The notes below the pieces were generated by a model, which was not told the DNA's origin, made no database searches, and saw nothing but the letters and a program-made list of their open reading frames with translations. A stretch of 21,120 bases of DNA from Candidatus Omnitrophota bacterium (GTDB taxonomy: Bacteria > Omnitrophota > Gorgyraeia > Gygaellales > Profunditerraquicolaceae): positions 1 to 21,120 of the forward strand of contig JAPLMA010000112.1 in assembly GCA_026387255.1 (NCBI GenBank), in the 5' to 3' direction. Shown one piece after another: positions 7,633-13,641 of this stretch; position 1 is the stretch's first letter, and every line of letters begins with the position of its first letter. Made by a program: the position numbers and the translations under genes.

Positions 7633-7735
7633 AAAAAACAAAAAACCGGACAGATCCAAACTTGGTCTTATCCGGTTAAATCACGTGGCTCCTTTGCCCT
7701 CCAGCAAAGGCTCCCGAATATACTATCTTAGCTTA
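7633..7735 (-). ncRNA. Short terminated RNA or attenuated leader with repeated GGA motifs
   Basis: From the promoter at 7742-7770, RNA would start near 7735 and end at the terminator at about 7640, roughly 100 nt. It contains a hairpin CCTTTGC/GCAAAGG whose 6-base loop is TGGAGG. Further GGA motifs lie on both sides (GGGAG, AAGGAG, CCGGAT, TTGGAT). Repeated GGA, one of them in a loop, is the pattern of CsrA/RsmA-binding RNAs. It is either a small RNA or a controlled leader of the downstream operon, which also has its own promoter. I could not match it to a known riboswitch class. Confidence 0.45.
7640..7677 (-). terminator. Intrinsic terminator upstream of the usher-like operon
   Basis: On the minus strand AACCGGA (7677-7671) pairs with TCCGGTT (7650-7644). 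The upper stem is imperfect. A T-run, one G and six more T's follow. It ends transcription from the promoter at 7742-7770. Confidence 0.85.
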
Positions 7736-7741
7736 GTAAGA

Positions 7742-7770
7742 AATATAGCACTGCTTGAGCCTTTTGTCAA
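7742..7770 (-). promoter_or_regulatory. Promoter of the GGA-rich short RNA
   Basis: TTGACA (7770-7765), a 17-bp spacer and TATATT (7747-7742) on the minus strand. Confidence 0.75.
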
Positions 7771-7894
7771 TAGAAATCTGGAGCAAAAAGAAAGCGGCGT
7801 AATATCTTATTCTCTTGGTTGTTAGAAAAAAACTTACATCAGACCAGAATAATGATGCAACACAACCACTTATATCCTTACCTATATATGTATA

Positions 7895-8009
7895 TGCGCC
7901 TAGCAGGAGTTGTCCCGTTTCTCTAGATTCATACATTTTGGAAACGGGATCCCGCTTGCTTCTTAAATTAATTAGCGGGAAACCTGCTATTAATCTTTTT
8001 TGCGCCTAG
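7895..8009. repeat. Structured three-stem element between 9-bp direct repeats
   Basis: TGCGCCTAG occurs at 7895-7903 and again at 8001-8009. Between them TAGCAGG (7901-7907) pairs with CCTGCTA (7983-7989) and encloses two hairpins. The first is TCCCGTTTC/GAAACGGGA (7913-7921 with 7941-7949). The second is TCCCGCT/AGCGGGA (7950-7956 with 7974-7980). The two hairpins abut, giving a three-way-junction shape on either strand. The flanking repeats and compact structure suggest a small mobile or recombination-derived element. No transposase is present and no T-run follows, so it is not a simple terminator. Confidence 0.5.
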
Positions 8010-8025
8010 GTGGGCTCGAACCACC
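8001..8025 (-). pseudogene. tRNA 3'-end fragment (T arm plus acceptor strand)
   Basis: On the minus strand: T stem GGTGG/CCACC closing the consensus loop TTCGAGC, then acceptor strand TAGGCGC and discriminator A. No D arm, anticodon arm or 5' acceptor strand precedes it; that region codes for the radical SAM protein. The fragment supplies the last codons and the stop of that gene. It looks like an attachment-site or recombination scar from a tRNA whose intact copy is not in this window. Confidence 0.65.
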
Positions 8026-8647
8026 AATAACCAACCTGAATTTTATCCGGACTTATTCGCTGGATTACCTTTTTTAATTCCTCAATGTGGCCAAAATCGT
8101 CATTAACCCCTGAAACAAACATCACTTCAAGCCAAATCTCTCCGTGAAATTCTTTTCTCAAAGCAACCAGGCCTTCAATAATTTCATTTAATTTTATACC
8201 CGCATGTGGCCGATCGATGCGTTTAAATATCTCTATATCCACCGCATCTAAAGAAGGCACAATCAAATCTGCTTTCAAGAGCTCTTTACGCACCAGGGGA
8301 TCTCCTAGGAGTGTAGAATTAGTAATGACCGCGATTTTTAAACCCGTAACATTCTTTACCTGATCAATTAGCTCTCCAATGCAAGTATTTAATGTCGGTT
8401 CACCCAGACCGGAAAGAGTAATAAACTTCAACTCTTGGGCTGCTTTAGGGTTTTTTTGCATCCAAGATTTTAGTTCCAAGATAATCTCATCGGCCTTAGC
8501 ATATTCCTTCCGCTTTAGAATTGTCTTACCAACACTACCCCATTGACAATAAATGCAATCCAGATCGCATATTTTATCAAGGCTAAGGCTTAAACCTAAA
8601 GAAAGCCCTAATCGGCGCGATTTTATCGGTCCGTAGATATATCTCAT
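8006..8647 (-). CDS. Radical SAM Fe-S protein (COG0731-like), C-terminally truncated
   Basis: 213 residues. The N-terminus (YIYGPIKSRRLGLSLG) and the CxxxCxxC cluster motif CDLDCIYC (Cys27, 31, 34) match stand-alone radical SAM proteins of the wyosine-type Fe-S oxidoreductase group. The SAM-binding motif TLSGLGEPTLN and ITNSTLL also fit. The cluster cleaves S-adenosylmethionine; the substrate in this group is not known from the sequence. Family members normally run to about 250-300 residues. Here the reading ends just after PDKIQVG with YWWFEPT, encoded by a tRNA 3' fragment, so about 40-90 residues are probably missing. The core domain is complete enough that residual activity is possible. 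No convincing ribosome site was found. Confidence 0.85.
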   Translation of the reverse strand: MRYIYGPIKSRRLGLSLGLSLSLDKICDLDCIYCQWGSVGKTILKRKEYAKADEIILELKSWMQKNPKAAQELKFITLSGLGEPTLNTCIGELIDQVKNVTGLKIAVITNSTLLGDPLVRKELLKADLIVPSLDAVDIEIFKRIDRPHAGIKLNEIIEGLVALRKEFHGEIWLEVMFVSGVNDDFGHIEELKKVIQRISPDKIQVGYWWFEPT

Positions 8648-8680
8648 AAAAGTGTTTGCTCGTATGGAGAGTAAATTTAT

Positions 8681-8707
8681 AGGGCGCTACTCATTCAGCA
8701 GCGCCCT
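8681..8707. terminator. Hairpin after the CBM48 gene, possible terminator
   Basis: AGGGCGCT (8681-8688) and AGCGCCCT (8700-8707) form an 8-bp stem with an 11-nt loop between the CBM48 gene and the radical SAM gene. The T-tract on the minus strand is poor (ATAAATTT), so termination may be weak. Confidence 0.5.
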
Positions 8708-8738
8708 AAAGTTTTCTCAATAATTATTAAATGTTAAA

Positions 8739-9014
8739 TTATTTAACTTCAATCACACAATTGTGCGAACCAACTGCGTTGGCTACGTAATTGGTGCAGC
8801 AAGGATCATTTATCCAGTTTCCATCTACGATAAACTTATACTCGTGTCTTCCCGGCTTAAGAGCAATCTTAGCTGCCCAGCTACCCTTATTATCTTTCTT
8901 GGCGAGTAATTTCTTGGTATCCCATTTATTAAAACTTCCGGAAACCACAACTTTCTTGGCCCCAGGGGCATATAACTTAAACTCCATTGGTTTTGTTTCT
9001 GCTATCCGTGGCAT
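8739..9014 (-). CDS. Stand-alone CBM48/AMPK-beta-type glycogen-binding domain protein
   Basis: 91 residues forming one early-set carbohydrate-binding module. It has FKLYAPGAKKVVVSGSFNKW (about 12-31), then GSWAAKIALKPGRHEYKFIVDG with the aromatic and lysine residues that contact glucan in AMPK-beta and GlgB-type modules, and a closing HNCVIEV strand. There is no enzymatic domain and no signal peptide, so it is probably a cytoplasmic glycogen or starch-binding or adaptor protein. A strong ribosome site, AAGGAGGG, precedes the ATG. A possible promoter lies at 9037-9065, and a hairpin at 8681-8707 follows. Its substrate and partner cannot be read from the context. Confidence 0.88.
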   Translation of the reverse strand: MPRIAETKPMEFKLYAPGAKKVVVSGSFNKWDTKKLLAKKDNKGSWAAKIALKPGRHEYKFIVDGNWINDPCCTNYVANAVGSHNCVIEVK

Positions 9015-9036
9015 AGTCCCTCCTTTTTATTGGTTT

Positions 9037-9065
9037 ATTTTTGCACTAGAAACAGTTGCTGTCAA
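9037..9065 (-). promoter_or_regulatory. Possible extended -10 promoter of the CBM48 gene
   Basis: TTGACA (9065-9060), 17 bp, then AAAAAT (9042-9037) preceded by TGC as in extended -10 promoters. The -35 overlaps the last codons of lpxI. Confidence 0.45.
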
Positions 9066-9748
9066 GACAAAAATGACACCCCAATAACCGGAATATCAAA
9101 ACGCATATCCTGCTTAGGCTTACTTACCTTAACAATTACCACCTTGCCTCGGCAAATCAAACCAGCCCGGCGAATTAAATTATCCGTACCTTCAAAAGCC
9201 TCAACCGCAACGATGGTCTTACTTTTCACGGCCACCGTCTGGCCGATATCCAAATTAGCCACCGCTTTAGCCAGATTCAAACCAAAATAAACATCCTCCC
9301 AGGTATTAAAATCCGGCTCATGTTTTGTGAGCGTGCCTTTTTTAGGTAAATGTTCTTCGATAAAAGTAGTCGAATCCAGGAGGGTAAGCCCGGCCGCTTC
9401 TAATCTTTTGGCTACTGCTCCAAATAAAGTATCAGCCTGCTTATCTTTAAGCGTATCCAATATCTGCCTTAATTCCGGGCTACTTTGAGTTTCTTTGCTA
9501 AATAATCTACATGGGCTAATTTGCCCAGCCATCACTACTCCCTCTACGGCCTCAGCTTTAAATATATCAAACATTTTCTGGAATTCAGAAAGTCTAAACC
9601 AATAAATTTTATCCACAAATTTTTTTAATTTTGGGGAGGTATCGCCTTTGATTGCGATCGCGATAATTTTACAGTCTTGTTTCTTGGCACTGGCAGCAAA
9701 AAGCAGGGGAAATTTTCTATTTCCGGCAATTAAACCGATCTTTTTCAT
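9062..9748 (-). CDS. lpxI: UDP-2,3-diacylglucosamine pyrophosphatase LpxI, short C-terminus
   Basis: Hydrolyses UDP-2,3-diacylglucosamine to lipid X and UMP in the cytoplasm, the step done by LpxH in E. coli. 228 residues. The N-terminus IGLIAGNRKFPLLFA and the central VAVEAFEGTDNLIRRAG (181-196), with the EGTD (186-189) typical of LpxI catalytic domains, identify it. Family members run about 270-280 residues and continue after FDIPVIG. Here the frame stops four residues after a shared VIG (VSFLS), and neither other frame continues the family sequence, so about 45 residues are missing. It is last in the lpxD-lpxC/fabZ-lpxA series, after a palindrome at 9759-9788. Activity of the short form is uncertain. 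Confidence 0.88.
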   Translation of the reverse strand: MKKIGLIAGNRKFPLLFAASAKKQDCKIIAIAIKGDTSPKLKKFVDKIYWFRLSEFQKMFDIFKAEAVEGVVMAGQISPCRLFSKETQSSPELRQILDTLKDKQADTLFGAVAKRLEAAGLTLLDSTTFIEEHLPKKGTLTKHEPDFNTWEDVYFGLNLAKAVANLDIGQTVAVKSKTIVAVEAFEGTDNLIRRAGLICRGKVVIVKVSKPKQDMRFDIPVIGVSFLS

Positions 9749-9758
9749 ATTTAATCTT

Positions 9759-9788
9759 GGGGACGGTCATCAAAAGAGAACCGTCCCC
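9759..9788. repeat. GGGGACGG palindrome, copy 1
   Basis: GGGGACGGT (9759-9767) and ACCGTCCCC (9780-9788) are exact inverted arms around a 12-nt spacer, in the lpxA-lpxI gap. The same arm sequence occurs at 12946-12999 and 17459-17476. Confidence 0.8.
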
Positions 9789-9802
9789 ATGTTTTAACAT
9801 CC

Positions 9803-10582
9803 CTAGCGGCAGGAGCGGGTTAAACCACGCTCAGAGTTCTTAACAAAATTAACCAGGTAAATTATCTCTTCAGTCTTTTCTATCTCTTTTTCTACTCTTT
9901 CTAAGGCATGTTTTACAGATAATCCGGAATTAAATATTAATTTAAAAGCCTGATCAATTTTTTTAATCGCATCATGGCCAATGCCCTTACGCCTTAACCC
10001 GATAAGGTTTAAGCCATAGATGCGCGCCGGGTGGCCATCACAAGTGGAGAACGGGGGGATATCCTGAACCACCTTAGAGCATCCTCCAATAATTGCCAGC
10101 ATGCCGATGCGCACGAACTGATGAATAGCAACTATCCCGCCGATAACTGCCTTATCTTCAATGCTGACATGACCGGCCAAAGTGCTATTATTAGCTAAAA
10201 CACAACCGTTACCAACCCGGCAATCATGAGCAACATGTGAATAAGCCATCAGTAAATTATCATCACCAACTTCTGTCTTAGAGCCCTCAGCAGTACCCGG
10301 ATTAAGCGTGCAATACTCGCGGATAATATTATTATTGCCAATCTCTAAAAAAACTTTTCCACCTTTAAATTTAAGGTCTTGCGGCCGGCTACCAATTACG
10401 GCTCCGGTAAATATTTCACAATTTTTACCAATGGTCGTATTACCCTCAATAACACAATGCGCGCCAATTTTAGTATCCGCGCCAATACTTACCTGATCGC
10501 TAATTATACTAAATGGCCCAACGCTAACGTTACCGGCTAATTTTGCTTTAGGAGAAATTATTGCACTAGGATGTATCGACAT
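9803..10582 (-). CDS. lpxA: UDP-N-acetylglucosamine acyltransferase LpxA
   Basis: Adds a 3-hydroxyacyl chain from acyl-ACP to UDP-GlcNAc, the first step of lipid A synthesis, as a cytoplasmic trimer. 259 residues, normal length. Hexapeptide repeats (I-G-x-x-x-x patterns) run from IHPSAIISPKAKLAG to about residue 185, forming the left-handed beta helix. AYSHVAHDC carries the catalytic histidine (His119, equivalent to E. coli His125). HQFVRIG and GHPARIYGLNLIGLRRKG lead into the helical C-terminal domain. It starts 2 nt after the lpxC-fabZ stop, so the genes are translationally linked. Confidence 0.97.
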   Translation of the reverse strand: MSIHPSAIISPKAKLAGNVSVGPFSIISDQVSIGADTKIGAHCVIEGNTTIGKNCEIFTGAVIGSRPQDLKFKGGKVFLEIGNNNIIREYCTLNPGTAEGSKTEVGDDNLLMAYSHVAHDCRVGNGCVLANNSTLAGHVSIEDKAVIGGIVAIHQFVRIGMLAIIGGCSKVVQDIPPFSTCDGHPARIYGLNLIGLRRKGIGHDAIKKIDQAFKLIFNSGLSVKHALERVEKEIEKTEEIIYLVNFVKNSERGLTRSCR

Positions 10583-10584
10583 AA

Positions 10585-11880
10585 TTAGTTATCAACCAAG
10601 GCGCACACAAAATCCGCTTCCGCTACTACCTTACCATCTACCAATGCCCTACCACGGACTTGGCCGGTTTTAGACTTCATTTTGATCGCCTCAACCTCAA
10701 GGATTAATTGATCACCGGGAATTACCGGCTTACGAAATTTTACATTATTAATAGATAAAAAGAAAGCCAGTTTACCTTTATTGTCTTCCGAAGCAAGCAT
10801 CATCACTCCACCCACCTGCGCCATCGCTTCAACAATAATCACCCCCGGCATAACCGGACGCCCAGGAAAATGGCCTCTAAAAAAATAATCATTAATCGTT
10901 ACGTTTTTTACACCAATAGCGCGTTTGCCTTTCTCCAAAAAAATCACCCGGTCCACAAACAAAAAAGGTTCCCGATGCGGAATAATCTTCATAATCTCAT
11001 TGGCATCTAAAAACCCTTTTCCATTTATACTTTTCTGTGTTTTTACCCTCTGCTCATAGATCTTCTGGGCAATCTTTAAATTCAGGGAATGTCCGCTTTT
11101 TAAAGCCACCACATGGCCGCGAAGAGGGCACCCTGCCAAATAAAGATCCCCGATTAAATCCAGAATCTTGTGCCTGACAAATTCATCGTTAAAGCGGAGT
11201 TTATTTTTAATTACTCCCGTTTTGCCCACCACTAAAGTATTATCATAATTAGCGCCTAAACCCAGGCCTTGACTTTGCAACTCGCTCGCTTCACTTTCCA
11301 GGCAAAAAGTACGCGCCGAAGAAAGAGCAGTTTTAAAAGATTCAGCATTAACTACTATCTCTAAAAATTGCGCCGCCAGCATGGGATGATCATAGTTTAA
11401 GGTATAAGAAATCTTAAATTCTTTAGCCGGAAGGATAGCAATCGAGCTTTCGCCCTCCTGAATGCATATCGGCTCCTTGACCGTATAAACATATCTTAGT
11501 TTATCCTGATGCGCTAGCCCTGCTTTTTCCAACGCCTCGAGAAAATTAATTGAGCTTCCGTCTAATCCGGGAACCTCATTATTATCTATCTGTATATCAA
11601 TATTATCTATCCCCAAACTAGATAAAGCGGCCATCAGATGCTCAACGGTTTGCACCTCTGCCTGATCATTACCAATAGAGGAACGCCGGCTGAATTTAGA
11701 CGCCACTACTAAAGATCCCACATCCGCTTTAATCCGGGGGGCTCCGGGAATATCCGTACGAATAAAAGTTACCCCAGAATCAACTTCTGCCGGCTTAAAA
11801 ATTACATTAGCCTTATTACCAGTGTGGATACCAACACCCTTAAGGGTAACCTGGTTAACAATCGTCTTCTGTTTTTCCAT
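10585..11880 (-). CDS. lpxC/fabZ: LpxC-FabZ fusion: UDP-3-O-acyl-GlcNAc deacetylase and hydroxyacyl-ACP dehydratase
   Basis: 431 residues joining two enzymes. Residues 1 to about 282 are LpxC, which commits UDP-3-O-acyl-GlcNAc to lipid A. The zinc ligands are visible as VEHLMAAL (His81) and RHKILDLIGDL (His237, Asp241), and SGHSLNLK gives catalytic His264. Residues about 288-431 are FabZ, which dehydrates 3-hydroxyacyl-ACP. Its signature GHFPGRPVMPGVIIVEAMAQ carries catalytic His337 and Glu351. The two activities compete for the same 3-hydroxyacyl-ACP pool, so a fusion can balance lipid A against fatty acid synthesis. Such fusions are known in Bacteroidetes and some other lineages. The start codon directly follows the lpxD stop (no gap). 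Confidence 0.97.
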   Translation of the reverse strand: MEKQKTIVNQVTLKGVGIHTGNKANVIFKPAEVDSGVTFIRTDIPGAPRIKADVGSLVVASKFSRRSSIGNDQAEVQTVEHLMAALSSLGIDNIDIQIDNNEVPGLDGSSINFLEALEKAGLAHQDKLRYVYTVKEPICIQEGESSIAILPAKEFKISYTLNYDHPMLAAQFLEIVVNAESFKTALSSARTFCLESEASELQSQGLGLGANYDNTLVVGKTGVIKNKLRFNDEFVRHKILDLIGDLYLAGCPLRGHVVALKSGHSLNLKIAQKIYEQRVKTQKSINGKGFLDANEIMKIIPHREPFLFVDRVIFLEKGKRAIGVKNVTINDYFFRGHFPGRPVMPGVIIVEAMAQVGGVMMLASEDNKGKLAFFLSINNVKFRKPVIPGDQLILEVEAIKMKSKTGQVRGRALVDGKVVAEADFVCALVDN

Positions 11881-12918
11881 TTATTTATCCTTTAGCCTTG
11901 CCTCAAGCTCCTCAATCTTTTTCTTTAGTTCTTTAACCAGGTTAAATAACTTAGGCAGATTTTGTAAACTGGCATTGACCCGCTGCGTAGTCATAAAGGG
12001 CCTGGCCGGATAACCCGAGACCATCATATCCGCGGGAACAGATTTAGCTACTCCGGATTGCCCTGTTACAATGGCGTTATCGCCGATAGTAATATGCCCA
12101 ACTAATCCCGCTTGGCCGCCTAAGGTTACATTATTACCGATAATTGCGCTACCGGCAATACCCACCTGAGCAACAATCAAAGAGTTCTCACCGATAACGA
12201 CATTATGGCCAATCTGCACCAGATTATCAATTTTAGTGCCGCGGCCGATAATCGTTTTATCGAAACGCGCCCGGTCAATGGTAACATTGGCCCCGATTTC
12301 CACATCATCATTAATTTGGACTGTTCCCACCTGAGGAATTTTATGATGCGCCCCTTTAATCGTAGCAAATCCAAAACCATCGGAACCAATCACTGCTCCG
12401 GAATGGATAATTACGCCTCTACCGATACTAATTCGTTCACGTATTGAAACATGCGGATAAATTAAAGTTTGGGCGCCTATTTTTGTATGATGGCCGATAT
12501 AACAACCGGCATAAATTATTACATTATCTCCGAGGGTGACATTGTCCCCAATCACCGAATATGCTCCGATCGTTACGTCTTTACCCAAAGAAACATTCTT
12601 ACCCATCACCGCGGTATAATCAATGCCGCAAGGATGCCCGGCATCATCAGGCGTAAACATTGAGATGATTTTGACAAAAGCCAAGGAAGGATTCTGAGTT
12701 ATAATAATGGGTTTCGTCGTTGCTTGCGCGTCGCTTGAAGTAATAATCGCTGCCGCGCGTGTTTTATCCATCAGCGAGCTATACTTAGAATTAGCCAGAA
12801 AAGTGATCTCCCCTTCGGCTGCCTCTCTAATTCCGGAAGCCCCGTTAATCAGGATATCCCCATTGCCGATAACCTCTCCGTCAATAAGCTTAGCTATTTC
12901 ATTTAGGGTTTTTTGCAT
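11881..12918 (-). CDS. lpxD: UDP-3-O-acylglucosamine N-acyltransferase LpxD
   Basis: Adds the second acyl chain (N-linked) to UDP-3-O-acylglucosamine, after LpxC. 345 residues, normal for the family. The N-terminal domain (about 1-100, MQKTLNEIAKLIDGEVIG) binds uridine. Left-handed beta-helix hexapeptides fill residues about 100-310, with the catalytic His238 in VQIGHNVVIG. A C-terminal helix (LVKELKKKIEELEARLKDK) probably makes a coiled coil in the trimer. The gene abuts lpxC-fabZ and follows skp in the same direction across a 101-bp gap filled by a palindrome. Confidence 0.97.
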   Translation of the reverse strand: MQKTLNEIAKLIDGEVIGNGDILINGASGIREAAEGEITFLANSKYSSLMDKTRAAAIITSSDAQATTKPIIITQNPSLAFVKIISMFTPDDAGHPCGIDYTAVMGKNVSLGKDVTIGAYSVIGDNVTLGDNVIIYAGCYIGHHTKIGAQTLIYPHVSIRERISIGRGVIIHSGAVIGSDGFGFATIKGAHHKIPQVGTVQINDDVEIGANVTIDRARFDKTIIGRGTKIDNLVQIGHNVVIGENSLIVAQVGIAGSAIIGNNVTLGGQAGLVGHITIGDNAIVTGQSGVAKSVPADMMVSGYPARPFMTTQRVNASLQNLPKLFNLVKELKKKIEELEARLKDK

Positions 12919-12945
12919 TTAATGCGCGAATTATTTTAGAATCTA

Positions 12946-12999
12946 GGGGACGGTTCTATCTTTTCCGTTCTTTAAATTATAAAAAATAGAACCGTCCCC
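12946..12999. repeat. GGGGACGG palindrome, copy 2
   Basis: A perfect 14-bp inverted repeat, GGGGACGGTTCTAT (12946-12959) and ATAGAACCGTCCCC (12986-12999), around a 26-nt AT-rich spacer in the skp-lpxD gap. It has the same core as copy 1 but a longer arm. Confidence 0.85.
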
Positions 13000-13019
13000 T
13001 TTATTCTAATATCTTTGGA

Positions 13020-13529
13020 TTACTTCTTCCCACTACCAGCATTTAAAATAGCAATAATCTGACTGGTAATCTCCATACTCTTGGTCTGATAAACCAATAC
13101 CCGGTCATTAAACACCAGGGTATATCCTTCTTTTTCGGAATATTGCTTTACCGCTTCTTCAATATCCTTTAAGATCTCTTTCATCTTCTCATCTTGATCT
13201 TTTTTTAACTCATCCTGCTTCTTACGGTCATAATCCTGAAATTCTTTTACCTTGGCCTGCAACTCAGCGCCTTTGGCTTCCCTTTCTTTATCATTAAGTA
13301 AACTCACTTTATCTTGAAAAGCTTTTAAATCCGCGACTTTTTTATCACGCTCGTCAGTATAAACCTTTTCTTTATCGCTTAAAGTTTTGTCATATCCTTT
13401 GGTTTTACTATATTCACTAAAAGTACGGCTTAAATCAATATAACCAAACTTATCCGCAGCTTGCGCGCTGCTCACAAATAAAGCCAAACCCATGACCACT
13501 ATCCCCATAACCACTACTTTCTTATTCAT
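13020..13529 (-). CDS. skp: Periplasmic chaperone Skp/OmpH family
   Basis: 169 residues. A signal peptide ends at SSAQA (about residue 24). The mature protein begins KFGYIDLSRTFSEYSKTKGY, the usual Skp opening. A long charged coiled coil (about 45-125, many Lys/Glu/Asp) forms the tentacles, and EGYTLVFNDRVLVYQ closes the beta body. Skp trimers hold unfolded outer-membrane proteins on the way to BamA, which is encoded directly upstream. The ribosome site AAGGAGGGAG precedes the ATG. A nested inverted repeat occupies the gap to bamA. Confidence 0.93.
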   Translation of the reverse strand: MNKKVVVMGIVVMGLALFVSSAQAADKFGYIDLSRTFSEYSKTKGYDKTLSDKEKVYTDERDKKVADLKAFQDKVSLLNDKEREAKGAELQAKVKEFQDYDRKKQDELKKDQDEKMKEILKDIEEAVKQYSEKEGYTLVFNDRVLVYQTKSMEITSQIIAILNAGSGKK

Positions 13530-13578
13530 TTTTACTCCCTCCTTTAATTAATTTCTCTAGTTACTTTAGTTTTATAAG

Positions 13579-13637
13579 AGTAGATAGTCGTTAACAGGTA
13601 GAATGTAGGTTTCCCTAAATACTACCTACTACCTACT
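13579..13637. repeat. Nested imperfect palindrome between bamA and skp
   Basis: Outer arms AGTAGATAG (13579-13587) and CTACCTACT (13629-13637) pair with one G-T. Inner arms AGGTAG (13596-13601) and CTACCT (13622-13627) pair exactly. The CTACCTA unit is also tandem on one side. It starts 5 bp after bamA and may be an mRNA hairpin or a dispersed repeat; it has no T-run. Confidence 0.6.
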
Positions 13638-13641
13638 GACT

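Noticed and set aside
7633..7735. Second GEMM aptamer in the minus-strand leader
   Set aside because: It has GGCAAAGG but no GNRA stem followed by a CGCAAAG core, so the class cannot be supported.
7733..7936. 67-codon minus-strand ORF upstream of the fibre operon
   Set aside because: It overlaps a clear promoter and the structured repeat, has no ribosome site and no recognisable protein features.
7895..8030. Intact, permuted or intron-containing tRNA gene
   Set aside because: No matching 5' acceptor strand, D arm or anticodon arm is found on either side of the 3' fragment.
9015..9075. Frameshift hiding the rest of lpxI
   Set aside because: Neither other frame downstream of FDIPVIG reads like the LpxI C-terminus.
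8791..9290. Two plus-strand ORFs of 98 and 86 codons
   Set aside because: They are antisense to the CBM48 and lpxI genes, whose protein motifs are unambiguous.
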